From an uncultured Mycoplasmatota bacterium (GTDB lineage: Bacteria; Bacillota_I; Bacilli_A; Izemoplasmatales; Izemoplasmataceae): a stretch of DNA of 64,000 nt. Below the pieces are notes generated by a model. The model worked only from the letters and a program-made list of their open reading frames with translations, searched no databases and was not told where the DNA came from. The position numbers were made by a program, and so were the translations under genes. Where the stretch lies: the NCBI GenBank assembly GCA_913056275.1, contig CAJXLP010000002.1, positions 1 through 64,000 on the forward strand, written 5' to 3'. Each line of letters opens with the position of its first letter. Position 1 is the first letter of the stretch. Positions 8,228-16,213 of the stretch are shown one piece after another.

Positions 8228-9307
8228 ATGCACACACACATGAACGCAGCATTTAAAGAAGCTGCGAAAGCTGATAACAAGGTCGGACTCAACCCCAAAG
8301 TCGGGGCGATCATCATTAAAAATGACCGCGTCATTAGCACCGGGTATCACGCCGAGTATGGCCACGCCCACGCGGAGATCAACGCACTTAATAATGCGAA
8401 AGAGCCCGTCGAAGGGTCCACCATGGTCGTCACCTTAGAACCGTGCTCACACCACGGGAAAACGCCGCCCTGTGTGGACGCCATTCAAGCATCGGGCATT
8501 CAAAAAGTCATCATCGGGACCTTGGACCCAAACCCCCATGTGGCCGGTCGAGGCATGCAAATTCTCAAAGATGCTGGCCTTGAAGTCGAACTGCTAGATG
8601 CCACCGATCAGCAACAGGCGATTAACCGCGATTACTTAAAAAAAGTGACCACCGGTCGCCCCTATGTCACCTTAAAAAGTGCGGTCAGCCTAGACGGTAA
8701 AATGGCTCTTAAAAACGGTGAAAGTCAGTGGATCACCTCCCCGGAAAGTCGGGACGTCGTCCAAGCACTGAGGCGTGACGCCTCGGCGGTCTTAGTTGGG
8801 GTGGGCACCATCCTAAAAGATAACCCCCGGTTGACTGTGCGCGGTAGTGCTGCCGATTCACCGGTCCGCATCATTTTAGACAGCCACTTGCGCACCCCGC
8901 TTGATTCAACGGTGGTCCAAACAGCATTAGAGGTGGACACGTGGATCTTTACCGGGCCAACAAGTGAGGCTGAGGCGTATATAAAGGCCGGTGTGAAAGT
9001 CTTTCACGTTCCACTCACCGATGATCACTGTGACTTAGACGCGGTCTTTGACCAGTTAAACGCCCTTCCCTTAAAGCACATCTTAGTCGAAAGTGGTCCC
9101 ACCCTTACCACCGCCCTCATTCATGCACAAAAAATAGATGAGTGGCGAATCATGATGGCACCCACACTCTTAGGGGCGGATGCCTTAAGTCTGATTAAAG
9201 AATTAACGCTTTCTCGTCTGATCGACAGTCCGCAGTTTCAATTGCGTGAACTGGACCATGTCGCAGGCGATATCCATCTGACCTTGATTCCAGAAAGGAC
9301 CTCCTAA
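8228..9307 (+). CDS. ribD: Bifunctional pyrimidine deaminase/reductase RibD
   Basis: About 359 residues. The N-terminal deaminase has the zinc site HAEINAL and PCSHHGKTPPC; the C-terminal reductase domain begins near residue 145 with YVTLKSAVSLDGKMA and ends with VESGPTLTTALI. It converts the GTP-derived diaminopyrimidine phosphate to 5-amino-6-ribitylaminouracil phosphate. I choose the ATG at 8228; 8210 lies inside the terminator loop, and 8240 is another in-frame option. No strong ribosome site is present. First gene of the riboswitch-controlled riboflavin operon; its stop shares a base with the ribE start. Confidence 0.95.
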   Translation: MHTHMNAAFKEAAKADNKVGLNPKVGAIIIKNDRVISTGYHAEYGHAHAEINALNNAKEPVEGSTMVVTLEPCSHHGKTPPCVDAIQASGIQKVIIGTLDPNPHVAGRGMQILKDAGLEVELLDATDQQQAINRDYLKKVTTGRPYVTLKSAVSLDGKMALKNGESQWITSPESRDVVQALRRDASAVLVGVGTILKDNPRLTVRGSAADSPVRIILDSHLRTPLDSTVVQTALEVDTWIFTGPTSEAEAYIKAGVKVFHVPLTDDHCDLDAVFDQLNALPLKHILVESGPTLTTALIHAQKIDEWRIMMAPTLLGADALSLIKELTLSRLIDSPQFQLRELDHVAGDIHLTLIPERTS

Positions 9308-9936
9308 TGTTTACAGGTATTGTTGAAGAAATGGGCACCTTAAACGCCCAAACCTCCGGTGAAAAAAGTGTGCATTTAACGGTTCAAGCGCACACCGTAT
9401 TAAACGGCACGAACATCGGTGACAGCATTGCGACCAATGGCGTCTGCTTGACCGTGGTGCAAAAGACGAGTGACTCCATCACCGTCGATGTCATGCACGA
9501 AACTTTAAAAAACACCAACCTTGGGTCACTCAAAGTTGGTGATTCGCTCAACTTAGAACGCGCCTTAACGCCTGCGTCTCGCATGGGCGGCCACTTTGTC
9601 ACGGGCCACGTGGATGGGGTTGGCGTTATCCAAGAGACCGCGCAAGACGGTATTGCCTGGCGGATTACGATTGAGCTGGCTGAAGCGCTCACTCAATCGA
9701 TTATTCCCAAAGGATCGATTGCGGTCGATGGGATTAGCCTAACGGTTGTCGATTTAACGAAGACGACGTTCACTGTCTCGATCATTCCCCACACCCAAGA
9801 CGTCACCACCCTGCTTAGTAAAGAGGCGGGGGATACCGTGAACATTGAAACTGACATGATTGGTAAATACGTCGCCAAAATGGTCAGCCCTGGCACGGAA
9901 ATCTCTCAAGATGACTTAAAAAAGTGGGGGTACTAA
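9307..9936 (+). CDS. ribE: Riboflavin synthase, alpha subunit
   Basis: A 209-residue protein with the two tandem lumazine-binding barrels of riboflavin synthase: MFTGIVEEMG with GVCLTVV in the first half, and GGHFVTGHVDGVG with VDGISLTVV in the second. It dismutates two molecules of 6,7-dimethyl-8-ribityllumazine to riboflavin. Length is normal. TAATG coupling to ribD and a 1-bp gap to the GTG start of ribBA place it mid-operon. Confidence 0.96.
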   Translation: MFTGIVEEMGTLNAQTSGEKSVHLTVQAHTVLNGTNIGDSIATNGVCLTVVQKTSDSITVDVMHETLKNTNLGSLKVGDSLNLERALTPASRMGGHFVTGHVDGVGVIQETAQDGIAWRITIELAEALTQSIIPKGSIAVDGISLTVVDLTKTTFTVSIIPHTQDVTTLLSKEAGDTVNIETDMIGKYVAKMVSPGTEISQDDLKKWGY

Positions 9937-9937
9937 C

Positions 9938-11170
9938 GTGACGATGCTTAATGTGATTGACCGCTATAAAGACGGCCAAATGCTCATCGTTTGTGATGAT
10001 CAATCCCGAGAAAATGAATGCGACTTAGTCATTAGCGCTGAACACGCCACCCCAGAAGCCATTAACTTCATGGCCACCCACGGGAAGGGGTTAATATGTA
10101 CACCACTTCCCTTAACACTGGCCAAGCGGCTTCAGTTAACCCCGATGACCGACAATAACCAAGATCCACATCGCACTGCTTTTACCATTTCCATCGATGA
10201 AAAATCGACGACGACTGGCATCTCCGCCTTTGAACGCTCGACAACCATCCAAGCCTTACTAAACTCAGACGCGCGCGCAAGCGACTTTAACCGTCCCGGT
10301 CACGTCTTTCCGTTAACCGGGCACCCAGGTGGCTTAGAGGCCAGACAGGGCCATACAGAAGCGGCCATTGCCTTATCGAAAATGGCCGGGTTAAGCGGCG
10401 TCGGTGTGATTTGTGAAATCATGAAAGCGGATGGCACGATGGCCCGTAAAAAAGACATTCAAGTATTTGCGAAAGTCCATGACTTACCGGTCATCGACAT
10501 TCATGACATCGTGCAACTAAACGCACAAATGTCTCCAGACAAAGCGCCTAAAAAACCAAAGGGAGACTTACCCACCTTTCAAAAGATTTCCGAAGCAGAA
10601 ATGCCCACCGAATACGGACACTTCACCATCGTCACCTATGAAAATGCCGATCAATCGGCCCATCACGTCGCCTTAGTGATGAAAGATAACCCAGACGCAA
10701 GACCGCTGGTCCGCATTCATTCTGAATGTTTAACGGGTGACGCCTTCTCATCCCACCGCTGTGACTGCGGTGAACAGCTCATCGAAGCGCAAAAACAAAT
10801 TGCAGCGCGGGGCCACGGAGCCGTCCTTTACTTGCGGCAAGAGGGCCGGGGCATTGGCCTCGTCAATAAGATTAAAGCCTACGCCTTACAAGATGCGGGT
10901 GCTGATACCGTGGAAGCCAATCACCAACTAGGCTTTGAAGATGACTTACGACGCTACGATGTGGCCGTTGAGATGTTGCACGACTTAAAGTTCAACACCA
11001 TCGATTTACTGACCAATAATCCGAAAAAGATACAAGGCATCGAACCGGGTGGCATTACCGTCCACAGCCGCATTGGCATCGAATTGTCACCGCGGGCGGA
11101 AAACATCAAATACATGCAAACAAAAAAAGATAAAATGGGCCACTGGCTCAACCTTGGAGGAAAACAATGA
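9938..11170 (+). CDS. ribBA: Bifunctional DHBP synthase / GTP cyclohydrolase II RibBA
   Basis: A 410-residue fusion. Residues 1-200 are 3,4-dihydroxy-2-butanone-4-phosphate synthase with [20 protein letters not shown] and GHTEAAIAL; residues 210-400 are GTP cyclohydrolase II with the zinc cysteines in [18 protein letters not shown], then [11 protein letters not shown] and LLTNNPKKI. It supplies both branches of riboflavin synthesis. The GTG at 9938 is taken as start because a GGGGG site lies 7 bp upstream; an ATG at 9944 is the alternative. One detail: the usual Gly of RENEGDL is Cys, though the metal-binding acidic residues remain. Confidence 0.96.
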   Translation: MTMLNVIDRYKDGQMLIVCDDQSRENECDLVISAEHATPEAINFMATHGKGLICTPLPLTLAKRLQLTPMTDNNQDPHRTAFTISIDEKSTTTGISAFERSTTIQALLNSDARASDFNRPGHVFPLTGHPGGLEARQGHTEAAIALSKMAGLSGVGVICEIMKADGTMARKKDIQVFAKVHDLPVIDIHDIVQLNAQMSPDKAPKKPKGDLPTFQKISEAEMPTEYGHFTIVTYENADQSAHHVALVMKDNPDARPLVRIHSECLTGDAFSSHRCDCGEQLIEAQKQIAARGHGAVLYLRQEGRGIGLVNKIKAYALQDAGADTVEANHQLGFEDDLRRYDVAVEMLHDLKFNTIDLLTNNPKKIQGIEPGGITVHSRIGIELSPRAENIKYMQTKKDKMGHWLNLGGKQ

Positions 11171-11628
11171 TTTACGAAGGAACATTAAGCGCCAAAGGAC
11201 TCAAACTTGCCATCATCGTTGGCCGCTTTAACAGCATGGTTACTGAATCACTCTTAGGCGGCAGCGAAGATGCCATCCGTCGCCACGGCGGTGACCTCGA
11301 TGACACCGACATCGTCTATGTACCGGGCGCCTATGAAATCCCATTAACGGCCCAAGTACTCGCACAAAAAGGCACATACGACGCCATCATTTGCCTCGGG
11401 GCGGTGATTAAAGGGTCCACCGATCATTACGATCACGTGGCCAGTGAAGCGGCCAAAGGCATTGCAAGTGTCTCTTTAAATGAAAACGTCCCAGTCATCT
11501 TCGGCGTCTTAACAACACAAACGACTGAACAAGCCTTAGAACGGGCAGGCTTAAAAGCCGGCAATAAAGGGTATGAGGCAGCCATGGCCGCCATCGAAAT
11601 GGCCAGCGTCTTACAAACCATTCAATGA
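11167..11628 (+). CDS. ribH: 6,7-dimethyl-8-ribityllumazine synthase
   Basis: A 153-residue lumazine synthase with [23 protein letters not shown] and [16 protein letters not shown], all normally placed. It condenses ribitylaminouracil with dihydroxybutanone phosphate. Its start overlaps the ribBA stop (ATGA) and is preceded by GGAGG; its own stop overlaps the following HAD gene in the same way. Its product, the lumazine, is also the antenna pigment of known iron-sulfur photolyases, one of which is encoded at 55-56.5 kb. Confidence 0.96.
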   Translation: MIYEGTLSAKGLKLAIIVGRFNSMVTESLLGGSEDAIRRHGGDLDDTDIVYVPGAYEIPLTAQVLAQKGTYDAIICLGAVIKGSTDHYDHVASEAAKGIASVSLNENVPVIFGVLTTQTTEQALERAGLKAGNKGYEAAMAAIEMASVLQTIQ

Positions 11629-12281
11629 TCAAGACCCTCTTCTTTGATTTTGACGGGACGATTCACAATGCGGTGCCGATTTATTTACCTGCTTTTCAAG
11701 CGGTCTATGACGACTTAGTCCAGCAGGGATTAAGACCGAAAAAAACGTGGGATGACGCCAGCGTCCATCCATTTTTAGGCCAATCGGCCAAAGAAATGTG
11801 GGACACTTTTGCCCCAGACATTCCTGTCGATAAGCGAAATGCATATGCCCAACAGATCCGTGACATCGAAGCGGACCTCATTAAGCGTGGGCAGTCTCAG
11901 TTGTTTGACGGCGCCTTTGAAACGCTCAAAGCGTTAAAACAAGACTATCACATGGTTTTTTTCAGTAATTGTTCCAATCAGTATTTAAGTTGGATGAAAG
12001 ACGCCCACCACCTAGACGCCTTATTTGATGACTATTTAACGGCGGAAAATTTTAATTACCAGCCAAAAGCTAAAACCTTAGCCATGGTGAAATCATATTT
12101 TCCAGCAGACTACGTTTTTATTGGAGACCGCCACCATGATTTTGAGGCCGGTCAGGCAAATAATGTGCCCACGGTTGGCTGTGCGTACGGATTTGGCGGC
12201 GATGAAATCACGCAAGCGACCACGCAGATTGCGCGCATTACAGACTTACCGCAGATTCTTGCACACTTCCCTCACCAATAA
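11625..12281 (+). CDS. HAD-family phosphatase at the end of the riboflavin operon
   Basis: A 218-residue HAD hydrolase: motif I DFDGT with Asp8 and Asp10, motif II FFSNCS, motif III Lys in YQPKAK, motif [15 protein letters not shown], plus a helical cap (about residues 20-85). It begins inside the ribH stop (ATGA) and is the last gene before a strong terminator. Riboflavin synthesis needs removal of the phosphate between the RibD and RibH steps, a job done by HAD enzymes in other bacteria (YbjI, YigB, YcsE), which are usually unlinked. Position makes this a good candidate, but the motifs alone show only a generic phosphatase of the phosphoglycolate phosphatase type. Confidence 0.85.
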   Translation: MIKTLFFDFDGTIHNAVPIYLPAFQAVYDDLVQQGLRPKKTWDDASVHPFLGQSAKEMWDTFAPDIPVDKRNAYAQQIRDIEADLIKRGQSQLFDGAFETLKALKQDYHMVFFSNCSNQYLSWMKDAHHLDALFDDYLTAENFNYQPKAKTLAMVKSYFPADYVFIGDRHHDFEAGQANNVPTVGCAYGFGGDEITQATTQIARITDLPQILAHFPHQ

Positions 12282-12372
12282 ATATGACCACTCAGGGATT
12301 GAGAGTGTGAACATCGCTGCCGTCCCTTCCCGTATTGAGGTCCCTAGCCTCAGGCAGGATGTTCCATTAGCG

Positions 12373-12408
12373 AAAAAAAAGAGTGACCAATTCGGTCACT
12401 CTTTTTTT
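12373..12408. terminator. Terminator of the riboflavin operon
   Basis: GAGTGACC / GGTCACTC stem with a 5-nt loop, flanked by A-run and T-run, so usable in both directions. Confidence 0.88.
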
Positions 12409-12426
12409 CTGATGATTGGGGAATAG

Positions 12427-12459
12427 AAAAAAACGACGAATGATTTCGTCGTTTTTTTT
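12427..12459. terminator. Second terminator, convergent side
   Basis: ACGACGAA / TTCGTCGT stem with a 4-nt loop between an A-run and a T-run. On the minus strand it ends the small secreted protein gene. Confidence 0.82.
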
Positions 12460-12486
12460 AGAGAGGATGGATGAAATTAAAACGAG

Positions 12487-12981
12487 TTAGGATGCGACGC
12501 CGTCGGCTTCTGAGTCATCGGTGTCGGGAACATTTGGGCATTCACCGTCGCCCGCATGGTGGCCGGCCCCTCGGTTTTCAAAGCGGCCACTCATCGCTCC
12601 AAGGCCTTCGCCAATGGTTTTCATAAAAGCTTGGCCTTGAGAGAGAACGGTGCGGTAATCACTCATCGTGATTGACCCCTCTGTGACGGCGGCTTCAAAC
12701 AGGGCGGTGACGGCGTCTTCGCCGAGCGCAACTAAGCCTTCGGTCGTTAAGGACGGATCATTTTGGGCCAATATGACGATTTTTTTAGCCAATCCCACGC
12801 TGATATCCTCAGTTTCCAGTAAAGCATCGAAGTCAGCTTTGATGAGATCTAAATCCTCATCGACTTCCTCAACCGCGTCTTCGATATCTAATTCTTCGGC
12901 TTGTAATGCGATACTGCTAAACCCCACAATTCCAAGTACTGCGATCATGCCTAATGCAAATCCGGTGATTAATTTTTTCAT
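12487..12981 (-). CDS. Small secreted acidic protein, unknown function
   Basis: A 164-residue protein with a clear signal peptide (MKKLITGFALGMIAVLGI...ALQA, cleavage near residue 27). The mature part is acidic and mostly helical, ending in a Gly/His/Asp-rich tail with a single Cys. No family recognised. The ribosome site AAAGGAG is well placed. It diverges from the ECF sigma/anti-sigma pair, so it may be a target of that sigma factor, but no diagnostic promoter motif is clear. Confidence 0.8.
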   Translation of the reverse strand: MKKLITGFALGMIAVLGIVGFSSIALQAEELDIEDAVEEVDEDLDLIKADFDALLETEDISVGLAKKIVILAQNDPSLTTEGLVALGEDAVTALFEAAVTEGSITMSDYRTVLSQGQAFMKTIGEGLGAMSGRFENRGAGHHAGDGECPNVPDTDDSEADGVAS

Positions 12982-13163
12982 ATGAATTCTCCTTTCACCT
13001 TCTTAAACCGTTCAGAGCCTGTTTTGTTGGAACTTTGGTCATTTTTTTTATTTTTTTCACGCGTATAATATAAGGATGGACCTATTAAAAAATAGCGTTT
13101 CCGGAATCATCCCCAACAAAAATACACCCTGAGGGGTTAATAGGGTGAAGGATCTAGGGACTT
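12982..13163. promoter_or_regulatory. Divergent promoter region of the sigma factor operon
   Basis: Holds a TATAAT at 13064-13069 on the plus strand, a GGAACTT at 13029 that resembles an ECF -35 but has no matching -10 at the usual distance, and a leader stem CACCCT / AGGGTG (about 13126-13146) just before the sigma factor start. Confidence 0.4.
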
Positions 13164-13694
13164 ATGACTAAACTCAAATTAGAACGGTATGTGAATGCTT
13201 TTAAAAAAGGGGATTCTGACGCTTTCAGAATGCTTTATGAAGAAACCAAAAGTCGCGCGTACTATACGATTTTATTGATCGTAAAAAATGAGACGATCGC
13301 CGAAGATCTCTTACAAGATACGTATATGAAAGTGGTGGACAAAATTCACATGTACGAATCGAACACGCATTTTTCGGCCTGGGTCAATACGATTGCCCGC
13401 AATCTGGCCATCAAACATTTCAACCGGGCAAAAAAAGAAACGATCCAAGACGTGCAAACCGATGATGTTTTATTTGGTCAGACCGATTCAACGGCAGAAA
13501 GTGAGTCCTACTTAAGCCAACTCATGCAACATCTCGATCCAATCAGCCAAGAAATTGTGATTCGCCACGTCGTATTAAGAGAAAAACATAAAACCATCGC
13601 CGCCGCGATGGATACCCCGCTAGGCACCATCACATGGAAATATAACGAAGCGATTAAGCGCTTGAAAAAGGTGGCAAACGATGAAGAAATTTGA
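13164..13694 (+). CDS. ECF (sigma-70 group 4) sigma factor
   Basis: A 176-residue extracytoplasmic-function sigma factor. Region 2 covers FRMLYEETKSRAYYTIL to DTYMKVVDKI (about 15-75) and region 4 covers SQEIVIRHVVLREKHKTIAAAMDTPLGTITWKYNEAIKRLKK (about 125-170, a helix-turn-helix). The linker is Gln/Thr rich. It would direct RNA polymerase to a small regulon. The next gene overlaps its 3' end by 14 bp and encodes a membrane protein with an RsgI-like domain, the usual sigma/anti-sigma layout. Confidence 0.92.
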   Translation: MTKLKLERYVNAFKKGDSDAFRMLYEETKSRAYYTILLIVKNETIAEDLLQDTYMKVVDKIHMYESNTHFSAWVNTIARNLAIKHFNRAKKETIQDVQTDDVLFGQTDSTAESESYLSQLMQHLDPISQEIVIRHVVLREKHKTIAAAMDTPLGTITWKYNEAIKRLKKVANDEEI

Positions 13695-14421
13695 AAAAAA
13701 GATTGAAAATTGGGCCCAAAAGTCTGTCCCTGATGTCTTTGAAAAAGTGCTGGAACAAAAAGGCATGCCGGCCGTGCATAAAGCGCCACATTCAAGACGC
13801 TTAGGGCGGTTGGTGCCCTTGCTGATTGTCCCCATCATTGCGGTATTGGCCTTACTCTTATCCCCCGCAGAAACCATCGAAGCAAGCAGCGTATATCTCG
13901 ATTTTGATACAGCCATTGAAATTCAAGTGGATGCGGATAATCGCATCGTGGAGTTACGCGGTGATAACGATTCTGGTCTCGCCTTCGTGGATGTGTTAAA
14001 AGCCAATTCAAACTGGGAGAATGCTGAGTTAGATACGTATTTGCAAGTGCTCTTTGAAACCGCTCATGCCCAAGGCTTCATTGCTGCGAATACTCCCGTG
14101 TTAGTCGGAGCGATGGCTGAGACAATGAGTCGCCGCGACACCTTACAATCATCGGTCATTGATCGCATGCAAAATCTTCCCGCGCAGGCCCGTCCATTCG
14201 GAGATATTTATGATTCGCAGTATGAAACAACGCTCCCAGAAGATTCGCAGGAAACGCACGGCCGAATGAGTATGATGCGAATCGCGTTGATTGAAAAAAT
14301 CGAACAGGCAGATGCCTCGCTTACTTCCAGTGAACTTTCATCACTCAGCGTGAGTGAACTCATCGCGGTTGCCCAATCCTTGGGTGTTGAACTGTCGCCG
14401 CGGCCTGGCATGCGCCCATAG
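13681..14421 (+). CDS. Membrane anti-sigma factor with RsgI-like domain
   Basis: A 246-residue single-pass protein: cytoplasmic N-terminus (1-40), one helix (about 44-60), and an outside part that opens with SSVYLDFDTAIEIQVDADNRIVELRGDNDSG. This matches the RsgI-type extracytoplasmic domain, whose hallmark is LDINPSIE, but the Asn-Pro pair where RsgI proteins self-cleave is Asp-Thr here (residues 76-77). The C-terminal 150 residues are helical and unrecognised. It probably holds the overlapping sigma factor inactive until a surface signal arrives. The cytoplasmic part is short and has no zinc anti-sigma motif. Confidence 0.75.
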   Translation: MKKFEKKIENWAQKSVPDVFEKVLEQKGMPAVHKAPHSRRLGRLVPLLIVPIIAVLALLLSPAETIEASSVYLDFDTAIEIQVDADNRIVELRGDNDSGLAFVDVLKANSNWENAELDTYLQVLFETAHAQGFIAANTPVLVGAMAETMSRRDTLQSSVIDRMQNLPAQARPFGDIYDSQYETTLPEDSQETHGRMSMMRIALIEKIEQADASLTSSELSSLSVSELIAVAQSLGVELSPRPGMRP

Positions 14422-14444
14422 AGCGTTTTCATTTGCCTTCCACG

Positions 14445-14497
14445 CCCCCTTAATATGTGATAAATGGTTAACATATTAAGGGGGATTATGCTATGAT
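14445..14497 (+). promoter_or_regulatory. Palindromic operator overlapping an ABC-2 exporter promoter
   Basis: Perfect 14-bp arms CCCCCTTAATATGT (14445-14458) and ACATATTAAGGGGG (14471-14484) flank a 12-bp spacer. The right arm overlaps a promoter with TTAACA (14468-14473), 18 bp and TATGAT (14492-14497). There is no T-run after it, so it is not a simple terminator. A dimeric repressor binding here would block transcription of the downstream transporter. Confidence 0.7.
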
Positions 14498-14517
14498 AAA
14501 GATGCAAGGAGGGTCTG

Positions 14518-15393
14518 ATGATTGAACTCAATGGACTGACTAAAATCTACCAAAAAAATGTTCGCGGAATGCTGGATATTTCACTCCGTATTGAGCGGGG
14601 CGAAATCTTTGGGTTTATTGGCCCAAACGGTGCGGGAAAAAGCACCACGGTACGGACGCTGTTAAATCTCATATATCCAACGAGTGGGACGGCGACCATC
14701 GACGGGAAAGACATCGTAAAAGATGCCAAAGCGATTCGCCGTCAAGTCGGCTATATTCCCTCAGAAGTTCACTTTTACGCGTCGATGGATGTGCAATCAT
14801 TTTTGGATTTTTCGGGCCGTTTTTACGGACGCGATTTTCAAGCACGCCAACGTGAGTTAGTCGCCTTATTGGATCTTGATGTGACGCGAAAAATTGATGC
14901 CTTATCATTCGGCAATAAAAAAAAGGTCGCCATTGTAGCCGCGTTACAACATGCGCCCAAAGTTCTCATATTGGATGAGCCCACCAGTGGACTTGACCCA
15001 CTGCATCAACACGCCTTTTTTGATTTACTCCTCGCCGAAAAAGCCCAGGGAACGACGATCTTCTTTTCCTCCCATATTCTCAGTGAAGTCGAAAAGATTT
15101 GTGACCGAGTCGGGGTGATTAAAAACGGTGAACTGATTCAAGTATCGCCCATTGAAACGTTGCGTAAATCGACGGTTAAACGGGTGTCATTGATCGTGAA
15201 AGAGCCCTTTGAATCACGGTCAAAGCGCATCAAGGATTTAATCATCGACGGCGATAAAGTGTCGTTTGTGTATACGGGCCCCATCGCTCAATTACTTAAA
15301 ATCGTCGATGCGCAAGCAATCCACGATCTGACGATTGAAAATCCGTCACTTGAAGAAATCTTTATGCACGTCTATGAACGGGGGACCGCATGA
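14518..15393 (+). CDS. ABC-2 type exporter ATPase (CcmA-like)
   Basis: A 291-residue stand-alone ATPase: Walker A GPNGAGKST near residue 40, a signature region LSFGNKKKVAIVAAL in which LSGGQ is LSFGN, Walker B VLILDEPTSGLDP, and switch His in FFSSHILSEV. The LSFGN-type signature and about 70 extra C-terminal residues are common in the antibiotic or YtrB-like branch. GGAGG lies upstream. It overlaps the permease gene by 4 bp and together they form a small exporter. Confidence 0.93.
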   Translation: MIELNGLTKIYQKNVRGMLDISLRIERGEIFGFIGPNGAGKSTTVRTLLNLIYPTSGTATIDGKDIVKDAKAIRRQVGYIPSEVHFYASMDVQSFLDFSGRFYGRDFQARQRELVALLDLDVTRKIDALSFGNKKKVAIVAALQHAPKVLILDEPTSGLDPLHQHAFFDLLLAEKAQGTTIFFSSHILSEVEKICDRVGVIKNGELIQVSPIETLRKSTVKRVSLIVKEPFESRSKRIKDLIIDGDKVSFVYTGPIAQLLKIVDAQAIHDLTIENPSLEEIFMHVYERGTA

Positions 15394-16193
15394 AAAATTT
15401 GATTGTCAATGATTTTAAACGGTTGTTTAAATCGCTCGTATTATGGACGGTCATTGTCGGTGGCTTGGCGTTACTAATGCTGTTATTATTTCCCGCCTTT
15501 GAAGATATTTATGCCGACTTAGAAGCGTTACTGGAAGGCTACCCACAAGGCTTTTTAGAGGCCTTTGGCCTCGGTGAAGATGGCTTAGTGCTAGAAAATA
15601 TTTATGGATGGTTTGGGGTTGAGGGCTATTTATTTGTCTTACTGATCGGATCGGTGTATGCCGGATTACTGGGCGGAAGTATTCTTTCTAAAGAAGAGGA
15701 CGATCAAACCATCGAATTCTTGCTGACCCGGCCGATTACTCGCAGTGAGATATATCTGTCTAAGCTACTTGTCATCATGGTGAATCTTCTCATATTAAAT
15801 GCGGTGGTGGCTGCTGTCTTAGGCGTCACGTTTGCGACGTTGGATACGATGAATTGGATGCTTTGGGCCTTATTTAGTGGGGCGCCGATCATCTTGCACA
15901 TGATATTTGCATCAACCAGTCTATTAATCAGTGTCTTTGTGACGAAATCACGGACGGTGATGTCCATCGCCTTAGGGCTTGTCGTTGGCTTGTATGTCGT
16001 CGATATCATTTCATCGCTCAGTGAATCGGCAGAAAACTTGAAATACATCACGCCGTATGAATACGTGAATGCGGTCACAATCGTCAATGACGGACGATTA
16101 GAGCCGCTTTACCTCGCCATCAGTGCGGCCATCATTGTGGTCACTTTACTGCTCGGTTGGGGCTTTTACCGAAAAAAAGACATCACAGCGTGA
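15390..16193 (+). CDS. ABC-2 type exporter permease
   Basis: A 267-residue membrane protein with six predicted helices: near residues 17-37, 78-98, 120-150, 155-180, 188-208 and 240-260. The segment LSKEEDDQTIEFLLTRPITRSEIYLSK between helices 2 and 3 is typical of ABC-2 permeases. Start overlaps the ATPase stop (ATGA). It pairs with the upstream ATPase; substrate unknown. The terminator stem begins inside its last codons. Confidence 0.9.
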   Translation: MKNLIVNDFKRLFKSLVLWTVIVGGLALLMLLLFPAFEDIYADLEALLEGYPQGFLEAFGLGEDGLVLENIYGWFGVEGYLFVLLIGSVYAGLLGGSILSKEEDDQTIEFLLTRPITRSEIYLSKLLVIMVNLLILNAVVAAVLGVTFATLDTMNWMLWALFSGAPIILHMIFASTSLLISVFVTKSRTVMSIALGLVVGLYVVDIISSLSESAENLKYITPYEYVNAVTIVNDGRLEPLYLAISAAIIVVTLLLGWGFYRKKDITA

Positions 16194-16206
16194 TGTCTTT
16201 TTTTTT
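16172..16206. terminator. Bidirectional terminator
   Basis: GACATCA / TGATGTC stem flanked by A- and T-runs. It serves the ABC-2 operon and, on the minus strand, the hydrolase gene ending at 16214. Confidence 0.87.
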
Positions 16207-16213
16207 GCATCGT

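Noticed and set aside
12121-12426. Plus-strand frame of 101 codons past the HAD gene
   Set aside because: It overlaps the HAD gene and runs into the terminator; no start signal or family match.
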